Made by a program: the position numbers and the translations under genes. DNA of 57,314 nucleotides from an uncultured Nitrosomonas sp. (lineage in GTDB: Bacteria > Pseudomonadota > Gammaproteobacteria > Burkholderiales > Nitrosomonadaceae): contig CASDLT010000018.1 in assembly GCA_949281375.1 (NCBI GenBank), positions 1-57,314 on the forward strand, given 5' to 3'. A model generated the notes under the pieces. The model saw nothing but the letters and a program-made list of their open reading frames with translations, was not told the origin of the DNA and ran no database searches. The number at the start of each line of letters is the position of its first letter. The stretch's first letter is position 1. Of this stretch, positions 17,007 to 26,695 are shown one piece after another.

Positions 17007-18883
17007 TTTTCCACCAGCACAGTCATAAATGACGAGGTTAATGGCTGATCGGCTTCGATATGAACATAATAACCGCCCACTTGCGGAAGTTGTCCGCTGG
17101 CCACCCACTCCCCCTGCTTGTCCGGATCGGCGCGCATCGTCCAGATCGTGGCAGTACCGCCATGCGCAGGCACGATTCGTAATTGCATCTGACGGACGGG
17201 AGTTTCCGTATCGTCATGCTGATCTTTGACGCGCACACGGAAATCCGCCTCCGAGTTACCGCGCACCGTCTGAACAGTGTCATTCAGCCATTGAGCGGAC
17301 AGCGATGACGCCTGCTTTGGGCTGACTGCCATATCCACCGTGAAACCCAGGCATTCCCGCAATACCGGTGCTTCGCTTGCCAAAGCCACCACCATGCGCT
17401 TAGATGCGGGCAAGCGAATCACTGCCGAATACCGGCCCGGGCTGATTTCACGTAATCCCCGTTGCACGACCATTGCCGCCAGTGGCGTATGTCCATAGGT
17501 TTTCAAACCGGAACTGGGTGAATTCATGCCTTCCATGTAGTGATACAGCGTACGCTCGGAAGGCGTTGTAAAAAACGCCCCTGCTCGATCCAGCGTCAAC
17601 GCCATGCTCGAGGCGCGTGGCAGATCGTGCATCGCCGCCAGACCGCCCGCGCCCGCAGGCACCGGTTTCAGAATGGGTTGTCCGGCATCCAAGCTGCTTA
17701 ACGACAATAAGCCGATCTGTTCATTGTGCAAGGTTCGAATGTAGGCATATTGCGCAGAAAACAGAATGTCATACGGCTGTCCGGACAGCGTGATGCGATG
17801 CTTTTCTTGGGCGGTTGCCACATCGATTACGTGAATCTGGTGTTGACTGGGATTGACGACCAGCGCATAACGTGAGTCCGGCGTCAATCTGATCGGACCC
17901 AGACCGGGATCAAGCATCCAATGATCAACCGGTTTGCCCTTGACATCGAACCGATGAATCTTTCCAGCCTTAGCGTCAACCACCCACAATAACGCAGATG
18001 CGTCGACAAACATCAGGCTGATCGGTTCAAAACCAAGTTCAACCTGGCGCACGACCTTGAAGGTGGCTGTATCGACAATGGTCAACGACTGGCTCTGGCG
18101 ATTGCTGATGAATGCATGGCGACCATCGCTGGAAAAAACGATCTCATGATAACCCGGTGGCAAAGGTATCCGGGCAATCGCTTTATCGTGCACCGTATCA
18201 ATGATTTCAATCGCGTTGTCCTCTGCTGCGGTGCCTGTCAGTCCCACCCACAGTAATCGCTCATCGGGTTGCAGCACCACGCGTGTCGGTTGTCCTGGTA
18301 GTGCCACGTGATCCTGGATCGTCAGAGTCTGTAAATCGACGATCGCCAATTTCTTCTGATGAGGTATGGCAATGAACAAACGCATGTCATCGCTGGTCTT
18401 GATCCAGTCAAACCCCTTGCCGTCGAGCTTCATGGCACTGTATAAACTGCTGCGGCCGCTGAAGCTGACCGATGGATCCAGTACAGAAACGCTGGGTTCG
18501 GCATCCATCGTTAGAACAAAATACCCGGTCAAGTCCAGCAACGGGCGGTTAACCAGATTACCGCTCAGGTAGCGCCCGATCCGCTGCCCGCAGATCGGCA
18601 CGGCCCCCGACATCGCATCGGTTTCGCGATCAAGCCAGGCGCCGATGCGCCAGTTGCTCAACGCCTGATCATCGGCAAGACGCTTGCCATCGAGCGATAA
18701 CCGAACCAATTGCCCCGCCTGGGGTGTGGATGGCGCCTGCTCATCGAGCGCGTCGATGCGAACAGTCATGCTGACACCCTCGCGCTCGATCTGCCGTTCC
18801 AGATAGCGTGGAGGAACGGCATGCGCGAGTGTGGCCATCAACAGTTGCAACAAGCCAATCACAGCAATGTGAAACTTCATCAT
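17003..18883 (-). CDS. periplasmic YVTN-type beta-propeller protein
   Basis: The 626-residue product has a signal peptide (cleavage likely after AHA, about residue 23), an N-terminal region of about 130 residues, then repeated blades with patterns such as LAIVDLQTLTIQDHVALPGQPTRV, IEIIDTVHDKAIARIPLP, LTIVDTATFKVVRQVELG and IHVIDVATAQEKHRITLSGQP. The last 170 residues look like an Ig-like or cupredoxin-like beta domain. Such propellers are found with metal-dependent oxidoreductases and as surface scaffolds. The ATG overlaps the stop of the oxidase gene by four bases, so they are coupled. A direct partner role for the oxidase is inferred from this. Confidence 0.75.
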   Translation of the reverse strand: MMKFHIAVIGLLQLLMATLAHAVPPRYLERQIEREGVSMTVRIDALDEQAPSTPQAGQLVRLSLDGKRLADDQALSNWRIGAWLDRETDAMSGAVPICGQRIGRYLSGNLVNRPLLDLTGYFVLTMDAEPSVSVLDPSVSFSGRSSLYSAMKLDGKGFDWIKTSDDMRLFIAIPHQKKLAIVDLQTLTIQDHVALPGQPTRVVLQPDERLLWVGLTGTAAEDNAIEIIDTVHDKAIARIPLPPGYHEIVFSSDGRHAFISNRQSQSLTIVDTATFKVVRQVELGFEPISLMFVDASALLWVVDAKAGKIHRFDVKGKPVDHWMLDPGLGPIRLTPDSRYALVVNPSQHQIHVIDVATAQEKHRITLSGQPYDILFSAQYAYIRTLHNEQIGLLSLSSLDAGQPILKPVPAGAGGLAAMHDLPRASSMALTLDRAGAFFTTPSERTLYHYMEGMNSPSSGLKTYGHTPLAAMVVQRGLREISPGRYSAVIRLPASKRMVVALASEAPVLRECLGFTVDMAVSPKQASSLSAQWLNDTVQTVRGNSEADFRVRVKDQHDDTETPVRQMQLRIVPAHGGTATIWTMRADPDKQGEWVASGQLPQVGGYYVHIEADQPLTSSFMTVLVEK

Positions 18884-21800
18884 TGTATCGCTTCATGAGC
18901 AGCTACGACATCGCATTGGGTGCGCAATGATTTTTGACCAAACTCGCGATACTCTACGGGTGCATCCTCAACCCGCACCAACGCCCATAATCCGTTGGTA
19001 ATACCGAACCCTCCGAGATCACGCCACAGGAAGTCACCGGTGATTTCATGTAAGCCACCAGCACTCGGGAAAACGAAATCAAAGTGTGACATCGGCGCCA
19101 CGCTTTCCTGACCACCCAGATGCATGGCTAACGCATTGCCACCGATGCATTTCGAGGGCATACCCCAACCCTTTTGGATAAGATTTTTATCGGTATAGAT
19201 GCCATGACGGTTACCGCCTCTGGGATATCCTTCCGGATCAACGAATTCTGCTAGATACGGATCACGTTGCCAGGCATGGCCATGCAACTGCATCGTCGAT
19301 GCACGCCCGACCCCTGTGGGCAATAATGCACGCAGCCGCATTTCCTGTCCGGCGTAGGCTTTCATGATTGGCACGTAAGGCTCCCGCACAGGCTGGTCGG
19401 CGCTCGTGACTGTTCCCAAACTGTCACGAGTCCGGAACATTCCATCTTTGAGCTTATGTTCGGTAACGATGACTCCGCCATTGTCGCAGCAATCATTGCT
19501 GAAGGCTTGCCAGGTGCTATCGGCCCCGCCGAATCCCGACTTGCCAAACGGCGCATCCGGTGGCAACCCGAAGCGGAACCATAAAGGCTCAGCACCGTAA
19601 TTGATCGCCATATGCCCCGAGTCATGCGCATCTTCCGGCGCAGTTTGCAACGGATCTTCGCCGGCGTTTTCCTTCTCCGCGGCCAAGTTGGCGACTGGTT
19701 TGCCATCCTTGTAACGCAGGTTCAGACCTTTTTGATGAATCATCACCAGATCGCGGAATTTGCGCACTGACGTTGCGGTTGGATAGGTGACATCCGCCAT
19801 CGTGCGAGTGGCGCGTGTGGCAGATTGATCGGTATTGAAAACCTGCCTGTCGATGACTCGATCTTTTTCATGCCACGACGCTTTTTCAGGCTCGATGATC
19901 AACGCGCCTACCGCTCCCTTCTGGCCTTGCTTAATGCGGTCAGGCGGCGTCAGGTTAGTGGCACCATATTCGACGGCAACATACCGAGCTAGCTGGCATT
20001 CTTTTCCGTTCTCAAGCTGACCATTTTCTTTCTCAATCTGTATCAACTTTGTTGTGTATTGAGAAATCGGCCACAACGTTTCAGGTGGTTTTCTGAATTC
20101 TTCATCAACGCATTTCGCTAACGCTTTGACGATTTTTCCGCGATCAAAGAGTTTTTGTTCGGTAACAGCGCCTGTATCGGTATCCTCCAAAGCTCTAAAA
20201 CATTTGCTATCCCGCTTAGGATCGAAAGTAATGGCTTCATCTAACCAATAAATCATATTCTGGACAAGGCCATCTTCTGTTAACCGCCATTTTTTATAAT
20301 GTTCCATAATAGCTCTTCTATTCTTCTCCTTGTTCAAACTGTCGGGATGGAAGAACACTGTATTATCGGGCTGAAAAATTTCTCTGATTTTTCTGGAATG
20401 TTCGCTTCCCCAAACATCCAATTTCCTGGTTTTGAAATTGGTGATATCTTCAGCAATATTCCTCACTGTGAACAAGTCAGCCCGTGAAAGCGATGCTTTT
20501 TTCGGCATCGCGAAATAGTTGAGCGTTTCATAGGCTTCTCGGGCTTCATCGCTATTACTGTCTACAGTGCATACATTCGAAGGAATTTCGAGGGTGCCCG
20601 CGTACCAGCTAAAGCGTTTGGCCTTTCCAGGCTCCACGGTATTCACGGCATTGAAACCAACATTATTGCCATCGGCGGATTGCACGTCGTAATGCACCAT
20701 TTGCGGATGCAATCCAATATGGTTGGAAGCACGAATCAGATTATTGTTAAAAGATACCGCTGATTTCTGTTTCTCTGGATCACGCTTGCACTGACCTGAT
20801 CGGTGGCTTCCTAAATCCGAGCAATTACGTGGAATGATTCCAGAAAGCGACGTGAAACCATCCAGATCGGGCATTTTCTCAGCGTCCTCGGGCAAACGAT
20901 TGGTCAAAGTGATTTGAATGCAATCACCGGCAGCCGCACGTAATACCAGTGGCTCAACCGGTGCGCCCGGTCTTATTTTGCCATTTTCCAGATCTTCATC
21001 GAGCACGAACATGATGGCAGTAGGATCATGCAACGGCCCTGTGCCGAATGTTTCGGATTTCACGACATCGCCCTTTTGATCGCGGATCTGAATACTGATG
21101 GAAGTAGAGCGCGGGTTGTAAACCAGCGTGCCTCCGGCCGGGTTCAGATGGGAACGATGCTCCGGCTGCCACCATTGCCACTCCCACCAACGGTAATGCT
21201 TCGATTTCCATTGTGGAAGCGTCGCATTCACCTGGTTGCCGAGGGCATAATTGGCGAGCACGGCCGAAATTCTATAGTTGATCCTGGTCGCATCGGTCGG
21301 ACAGGCGCGATCGACGCGCTCACCTTTCTCATCGTCTCCAGGCGCGAGCAAAACCGGCTGAGAACGATTGGTCAATGGCATTAATTTCTGATGCACCGGC
21401 ACGCGGTTATAACTGCGGATGACTCCCCAAACGCCATTCCAGAGTCCGTCCTGGCTGGAATCGACGGTATACATCCGGTCATTCATTCCGAAAGGGCTTT
21501 CATAATCGGTGATATTGGCGTGAAAGGTAAACTGCTCCGATAAGCCCGCATTCTGCGAATTGCGCCAGCCAGAGTGCGGCGCCTGACCAAATCCGGATCC
21601 CGCCTGCAACCAAGCCATGCCATTGATGGCGGCATTGTGTTCATGCTCATGCGCTCCGCCTTGGATTTTAACCTTGATCTTGTCGCCTGAATAAGCCCGT
21701 AAGATCGGCGTAAAGGGATCTCCATCCAATACTCCGCCTGTCAACAGCTCATAAGGTGTGTGCCCCTTTTCATCATTCAATGCAGCAATTGCACGATCCG

Positions 21801-24800
21801 TCCGTGTTTGCATCGCATACGCCAAGTCACCGCGGAAACCGTCTGCCTGACTGCCTTTTTTACCGTCGCGCCCGGTCGCTTTCGGATCATAGACCCGAGC
21901 CCCAATCGGCTCGTTCCGGTAATTCATTACCATCATGCCGATATCGTCAGCCGAAATGGCTTCTGGGCATGGGCGCAAAGGTTCACCGTCATGATTATAA
22001 AATTTGGAATCGGAGAAATTATTTTCTTTCAAGTAAACCGATCCAGGTAAAAGAGCATCAGGGGAAGTATTTTTTCCTCCCGGACAGGTTGGCTTGAACG
22101 CAATGATATCGGGCGACGCCGGATCAGCGGGTTTCCTGACTGATGGGTTGATGGCTTCGTGAAAGCTGACTGATGTTGGTTTGGAAGTTTTCTTACCTGA
22201 ATTTTCAGGATCTTTTTCTTCCCAAATCCAACCGACACCTCGTTCATTGACACCGTAAAAGGCACCTTTTACATAGGCATGCTGGAAATCTCCGAACTGC
22301 AGGAAGAATTCGCGATGAGAGTCGTCATGGCCATCCCCATCCACATCAATTTCCTCGCCATCTTTTCCAGTGATGACTGCTTGCCACGAGGTGGGCCCCC
22401 CATCATCCCGGTCGTATAGTTTGACTTTAGTGCCTTTATCTTTATCAAGTTCATTGCTCCACCATTCCGATCCAGGCGGCTCGGTCAGCATCGTCGCATA
22501 AAGCCCCAGTTGCTGGTGCGTGGAAGGGCCAAGATGATCGTGGGTGAAGGTAGTACCCAAGCCACGATGAATGCCGAATCGATTAACGATAGGATCAGAA
22601 AACCACCGCTGCAGCGTTGTGCGCGCACCTAACCAGTTGCATACATCGGGTTTGCTGCCATAGTTGATTTGAAATGCCAGTGCATCACCCTTTCCTTCCT
22701 CCCAATACTTAGTACATTTGTCCTCTTGATGACCTTTAATATTGCTATTGAAATAAGGATGAACAGTGGGTTTGAGTTTCGGTAGCCCATTCGATGGTTT
22801 GATTTTGAGATGTTCAGGAACGTTCTCATTCCATTTATTGATGGCATGTATCCGTTCGCGTACGGTATCAGGTGAAAAAGTACCGTCTTCATAATTCCAA
22901 CCATTCGCGCTGCCATCGGCTGAGGTCAGATCCCATTTAGGTAAATGAATATGCTGACCGATGACATCCGTTGGTGTCGTAATCTGATAGTCGTCCGCAT
23001 AAAAAGCGGCAGGAATCAGATTGGTATGCGCATACATGGCGCAATCGAAGGTATTCATACGTAAAACCAGAGGCTCTGGCGGTTTGATGTTGTCGAGCAA
23101 AGGCCCAACATCTTTCCATAGCGCCAGAATCCGCTGCTGAGGATAATGGTAACCAAGTTTATTGAATACTACGTCTAACTGGATATTGGCACCTTTATAA
23201 ATGCGGGGGTTGAGCGCACCAAATTCGATCCCGCCTGGCAGTGAATCTTTGACGTTGATGAATTCTTTAATGAGTCCTTTTTCTCCACTATCAAATCCAC
23301 CAAAAAATTCTCCATCTCCGAATTCTTCCAGTAGCTTTCCTTTATCGTCAATGCAGGGTTCGTTAAATGGCGCACCAGGAACGCGAGGTGCTCCATTGAT
23401 TGCAAAGTGATATTCTTTATCAATCAATATGTTACCGTGTCTATCTATAGCATTGGTTAAATGACCAGGGCGTTTCTTCTCATGAAATCGCATCGCCATT
23501 TGCTCGAGTCGGGTACCCGTTTCCAGGTAATAAATTGGCTTTGCAAGTTCAACTATCTTTTCAGCGCTAAGCCGGTCAACTTTCGAATGCGCCTTTCCTC
23601 CTGTAATAAACCCGCCGAGAGCATGCCGAGGCAATCCCCCGTCATGCCCATCGACGCCGTCAATTTTATTCACCAATTCAGAAGGGCAATTACTTGTGTT
23701 ACACATGTCAAGTGGCGGGGTAGTAGGGCGGGAACCGATAGACACTGATTGTTTTGTACTGTCGAATTCTTCGCCCTGTTTGTTATAGTACGCCACACCT
23801 GCGACCCAGAATGGGTAACCTGGATTAAGCTTCTCATCATTTTCATCGAAAGGAATTTCGACAACTGCCACGGAACCATTTTCCTTGTCTTGAATGGAAG
23901 TAACACGATCCTCTTTGTCACGTATTATTTCGTCTATTACCTTAGGTTTGACTGTGACGTTCAAAGGCAGTGGCGCCATTCCTTTACCGGGCAGGGGAAC
24001 GATGGCAGGAATAGGCGCACCGGAAATAATTTCACCATCTGGCAATGCACGTGCCGTTGGGGATGGCTTACCTGATTTCAACCCAAAAGGTTTAATGTGA
24101 AAACTATCAGTACTTTTGTCTGAAACATCCAGTCGCGTTCCAGCTTCGAAAACATCATGGTTGCGCCACAGGTACCACATGCCCTGCGCGAAATGCGGAT
24201 AAAAATGGCAATGAAAAATCGCGTCTCCCACCGTTTTATTGCGATTGCCCGATCCACCAAACGCAATTTCATAGGTATAGCCCGTACCCGGTCCAATGCC
24301 TTGCGCATCGATATAGTTTGAATTGTCGTCATTCGGATTGAACAGCCATTGATGATTATGTAAATGAAAAATATGCTGTTCCTTGCCGGCATGCATATTG
24401 CGAAATTTGACGAAATCACCGATGTAGCTGTGGTGAACATTGGCGGGATCATGCGGGTAATAGGCCTCCTGCGCGCGCTGTTCGGTTGGCTGTGTACAAT
24501 ACTGCTTCCGTTCATTTTTAAACTTCGGATCAAGTATTTCTTTTTTCCCACTAGGATCATCCGGATCTTTTATCATGCGCACATATTCGGGCTGACACTG
24601 ACTGGTGAAAAGATTGGCGGGTTTATCCACCAGCATCGCGGCATCGCCGACGACAAAGGAAGATAAAAAGAATTCTTCATAGGCGCAGTCGAGACAATCA
24701 TTCATCGGTCCGGCCTGCAATCGGTTAGCGATGATTTCCGCACCGATCCCGCCAGAGCCGTAATTGATCATAAACGCATCACGTACGCCATGCAGCGTAT

Positions 24801-26190
24801 GGCTCAACTCGGGATGTTCGAAAAAATAGGGAAACGCCTGGGTTGCGGCATTTTCATCATGAAAGATCGATACGAATTCGCGGAAGGGTTCGAGACGGGT
24901 GGGAAGCGTCGGGTTCCTATCTCCGATAGATTCCAATGGATAAGTATCTGCCGGAAAGCTGCCGTCATCATTGGGGCCTACGATGATTGCATTGATGTCG
25001 CCATGCCAGATTCTTTTTACGGTTTTCTGAGATATGTGATCTATCTCTTTATGCACCATGTTCAAAATGGGCTTTCCAGCCTTCCCTTCCCGACACCATA
25101 CGCCGCTCGCACCGCCGTTAGCAGCGCAATCCTGTGGATAGGTGGCATCGAAATCGATGACCGGCTGTCCTGTCGGAGTCTTGATTTCCTTACCGTCATC
25201 ATCTTTCCGGGTAGCCAGGCGCATTTCTTCCTCAGTGACCTGCGCGCGAAAAAAACGCGTTCTTAGTGCTTCATCCTTGTCCTTTTTGTAGGACTCACTA
25301 CTCGGTTGCACCGTAACTGCACCAAACAATCCGACACCGCTGTTGCCCGAGGTGCCTTCACCGCCGAACACGGCGCCAGTATTGCTGACCAGATAGGCGC
25401 CTTCTTTTTCGGCGCGGAAACAATAAGTCTTGGTTTCGCCCGGCGCAGCCAAGCTATTGCCGTTTTTTCCCACATACGAGCTATCGTCGTCAATGTTCGT
25501 GACCAATTCCAAGCCCTGCGGATGAAAGCCAACATGGCGGCTCGCCACCTGATCATCGCTGGTATATACCCTATGAAAATCATCTTCCGATAAATTAAAT
25601 CCCGCAGGAGGGTTATCTATCTTAGAGAAATCCTTGGGTGGCCATTGCGCGGGATGTTCCATTCCTTTTAAAGGAGTAGGATTATTGAAAGGATTGGAAT
25701 AATTAGGAGGGTTAGAAGGTTGTTGTTCGATTTCTTCACCTGTTTTAGGTTCGAGAAAATCTGGTTCAGGCGCCGGAAAATGCTTGAGTTTTTGATGCAA
25801 TAAATTAGTGAAATTCACTCTCAGGTAATCGCCTGCAGCAACCCGCAACACCAGCGGACGTGGACGAAGGTCGGGACGAAGGGCGATATCACGGCTGGCG
25901 TGTTTGGATTTGACCTTTTCAAATAGCACATTGCCTGCATCACTGTAATCAAGCGTCTTCAAATCATTAGGATTTGAAATATCCACGATGTCATGCCGCA
26001 ATGCATACATCATCCAGTTTACATTCTGTGCGCCAAGCCGGTTAAACACCATCGGATGATCGATCGCCACCACATCGGCCTGCAATGTATCTTCCGGGCA
26101 TTGCGCGGCATACACGATATTGCTCGTGATCCAACCGAGCATTGCGAACACGATGACCTTTATTAATCCCTTTTTGTTCAGACAGATCAT
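18880..26190 (-). CDS. giant multicopper oxidase, MnxG-like (putative manganese oxidase)
   Basis: At 2436 residues this is the largest gene here. A signal peptide (cleavage after VYA, about residue 28) precedes many cupredoxin-like domains. In the N-terminal unit I see H219/H223 (HVGFHPQG), HIFHLHNHQW (H606-H613) and H660-C661-H662 (HCHFYPHFAQGMW), the type 1/type 3 copper signature. A middle part has QHIHLPKW (H1080, H1082) and THDHLGPSTH (H1217-H1224). A C-terminal unit repeats the plan with H1824/H1828 (HIGLHPQM) and QLHGHAW (H2303, H2305), but the place of HCH is taken by SHFDFVFPSAGGLH without Cys. Most multicopper oxidases are 400-700 residues; MnxG-type Mn oxidases are far longer and start similarly (CPEDTLQADVVAIDHPMVFNR). 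GAGGGGAGGG precedes the ATG. The Mn substrate is inferred. Confidence 0.82.
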   Translation of the reverse strand: MICLNKKGLIKVIVFAMLGWITSNIVYAAQCPEDTLQADVVAIDHPMVFNRLGAQNVNWMMYALRHDIVDISNPNDLKTLDYSDAGNVLFEKVKSKHASRDIALRPDLRPRPLVLRVAAGDYLRVNFTNLLHQKLKHFPAPEPDFLEPKTGEEIEQQPSNPPNYSNPFNNPTPLKGMEHPAQWPPKDFSKIDNPPAGFNLSEDDFHRVYTSDDQVASRHVGFHPQGLELVTNIDDDSSYVGKNGNSLAAPGETKTYCFRAEKEGAYLVSNTGAVFGGEGTSGNSGVGLFGAVTVQPSSESYKKDKDEALRTRFFRAQVTEEEMRLATRKDDDGKEIKTPTGQPVIDFDATYPQDCAANGGASGVWCREGKAGKPILNMVHKEIDHISQKTVKRIWHGDINAIIVGPNDDGSFPADTYPLESIGDRNPTLPTRLEPFREFVSIFHDENAATQAFPYFFEHPELSHTLHGVRDAFMINYGSGGIGAEIIANRLQAGPMNDCLDCAYEEFFLSSFVVGDAAMLVDKPANLFTSQCQPEYVRMIKDPDDPSGKKEILDPKFKNERKQYCTQPTEQRAQEAYYPHDPANVHHSYIGDFVKFRNMHAGKEQHIFHLHNHQWLFNPNDDNSNYIDAQGIGPGTGYTYEIAFGGSGNRNKTVGDAIFHCHFYPHFAQGMWYLWRNHDVFEAGTRLDVSDKSTDSFHIKPFGLKSGKPSPTARALPDGEIISGAPIPAIVPLPGKGMAPLPLNVTVKPKVIDEIIRDKEDRVTSIQDKENGSVAVVEIPFDENDEKLNPGYPFWVAGVAYYNKQGEEFDSTKQSVSIGSRPTTPPLDMCNTSNCPSELVNKIDGVDGHDGGLPRHALGGFITGGKAHSKVDRLSAEKIVELAKPIYYLETGTRLEQMAMRFHEKKRPGHLTNAIDRHGNILIDKEYHFAINGAPRVPGAPFNEPCIDDKGKLLEEFGDGEFFGGFDSGEKGLIKEFINVKDSLPGGIEFGALNPRIYKGANIQLDVVFNKLGYHYPQQRILALWKDVGPLLDNIKPPEPLVLRMNTFDCAMYAHTNLIPAAFYADDYQITTPTDVIGQHIHLPKWDLTSADGSANGWNYEDGTFSPDTVRERIHAINKWNENVPEHLKIKPSNGLPKLKPTVHPYFNSNIKGHQEDKCTKYWEEGKGDALAFQINYGSKPDVCNWLGARTTLQRWFSDPIVNRFGIHRGLGTTFTHDHLGPSTHQQLGLYATMLTEPPGSEWWSNELDKDKGTKVKLYDRDDGGPTSWQAVITGKDGEEIDVDGDGHDDSHREFFLQFGDFQHAYVKGAFYGVNERGVGWIWEEKDPENSGKKTSKPTSVSFHEAINPSVRKPADPASPDIIAFKPTCPGGKNTSPDALLPGSVYLKENNFSDSKFYNHDGEPLRPCPEAISADDIGMMVMNYRNEPIGARVYDPKATGRDGKKGSQADGFRGDLAYAMQTRTDRAIAALNDEKGHTPYELLTGGVLDGDPFTPILRAYSGDKIKVKIQGGAHEHEHNAAINGMAWLQAGSGFGQAPHSGWRNSQNAGLSEQFTFHANITDYESPFGMNDRMYTVDSSQDGLWNGVWGVIRSYNRVPVHQKLMPLTNRSQPVLLAPGDDEKGERVDRACPTDATRINYRISAVLANYALGNQVNATLPQWKSKHYRWWEWQWWQPEHRSHLNPAGGTLVYNPRSTSISIQIRDQKGDVVKSETFGTGPLHDPTAIMFVLDEDLENGKIRPGAPVEPLVLRAAAGDCIQITLTNRLPEDAEKMPDLDGFTSLSGIIPRNCSDLGSHRSGQCKRDPEKQKSAVSFNNNLIRASNHIGLHPQMVHYDVQSADGNNVGFNAVNTVEPGKAKRFSWYAGTLEIPSNVCTVDSNSDEAREAYETLNYFAMPKKASLSRADLFTVRNIAEDITNFKTRKLDVWGSEHSRKIREIFQPDNTVFFHPDSLNKEKNRRAIMEHYKKWRLTEDGLVQNMIYWLDEAITFDPKRDSKCFRALEDTDTGAVTEQKLFDRGKIVKALAKCVDEEFRKPPETLWPISQYTTKLIQIEKENGQLENGKECQLARYVAVEYGATNLTPPDRIKQGQKGAVGALIIEPEKASWHEKDRVIDRQVFNTDQSATRATRTMADVTYPTATSVRKFRDLVMIHQKGLNLRYKDGKPVANLAAEKENAGEDPLQTAPEDAHDSGHMAINYGAEPLWFRFGLPPDAPFGKSGFGGADSTWQAFSNDCCDNGGVIVTEHKLKDGMFRTRDSLGTVTSADQPVREPYVPIMKAYAGQEMRLRALLPTGVGRASTMQLHGHAWQRDPYLAEFVDPEGYPRGGNRHGIYTDKNLIQKGWGMPSKCIGGNALAMHLGGQESVAPMSHFDFVFPSAGGLHEITGDFLWRDLGGFGITNGLWALVRVEDAPVEYREFGQKSLRTQCDVVAAHEAIQ

Positions 26191-26306
26191 GATTCCCTCC
26201 CCTCTTATATTTTGAAATCCTTACTGCGTCGTTCGTGCTCCTTTTCTATTCACTATTGTTTCCCTGATTCGCCTGCTGATTCATCCGGCAACAATGCCCA
26301 TTTATT

Positions 26307-26324
26307 CAATGTATTCATGCATTG
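26307..26324. promoter_or_regulatory. candidate operator palindrome upstream of the oxidase gene
   Basis: CAATGTATTCATGCATTG is an imperfect palindrome (arms CAATG-AT / AT-CATTG) about 117-134 bases before the oxidase ATG. It could bind a dimeric regulator such as the response regulator served by the upstream kinase. There is no direct evidence. Confidence 0.3.
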
Positions 26325-26372
26325 TTTTTGGATGACTCATTCTGTGGCGACCTCATTAACCCTCCACAGAGA

Positions 26373-26401
26373 ATGGTAATACCTCGGCTCGATCTTACCA
26401 T
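26373..26401. promoter_or_regulatory. inverted repeat ATGGTAA / TTACCAT
   Basis: Two perfect seven-base arms are separated by 15 bases, about 185-210 bases before the oxidase ATG. The spacing (22 bases centre to centre) is about two helical turns, as for many activator sites. Low-confidence operator candidate. Confidence 0.3.
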
Positions 26402-26654
26402 CAAATCTCAAGAACTCAAATCCATGAAGGAATACCGATATGTTGTGGCCTTGCTTTCACTGTTTTCCATGGGGCTTCACGTTCAAGTCGGCGTTGAATG
26501 TGAGTTCAGACGCAGGCCGATCGCTTACACATTAAATGATGATCGATCGATGGGCGGTGATTAAAATCACATAAGCTTGAACAAAGAATAATGGAATGCG
26601 TGAGCGCAAAAACGCACTTGCCGATCTGAAAGCAACGGAAAATGTGAGGGGTAA

Positions 26655-26679
26655 TGTGCTGTGCTGTGCTGTGCTGTGC
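26655..26679. repeat. pentanucleotide tandem repeat, (TGTGC)x5
   Basis: Five perfect copies of TGTGC, followed by a partial TG, lie 17-41 bases beyond the stop codon of the hybrid kinase gene and far upstream of the oxidase gene. Five-base units are typical of slipped-strand contingency repeats. It is non-coding here, so it could only alter spacing or RNA structure. Confidence 0.9.
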
Positions 26680-26695
26680 TGCAGATACTTTTACG

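Larger units (their letters stand above)
26191..26695. promoter_or_regulatory. regulatory region of the multicopper-oxidase operon
   Basis: No credible gene lies in these 505 bases. A strong purine-rich ribosome binding site is next to the oxidase ATG. Two inverted repeats and a pentanucleotide repeat lie further up and are listed separately. I do not see a clear sigma-54 (GG-N10-GC) element by eye. The kinase gene upstream points the same way, so the operon promoter should be inside this stretch. Confidence 0.5.

Noticed and set aside
17007..17108. Longer N-terminus for the first SCO gene
   Set aside because: The ATGA overlap with the propeller stop and the position of the signal peptide favour the shorter protein.
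18880..26190. Copper-resistance oxidase (CopA/CueO type) as identity of the giant oxidase
   Set aside because: Those proteins are 500-650 residues and lack this duplicated plan and the CPEDTLQADVVAIDHP-like start; kept as an alternative only for function.
26322..26564. Open frame of 80 codons upstream of the oxidase operon
   Set aside because: No ribosome binding site, no recognisable protein pattern, and it overlaps likely regulatory repeats.
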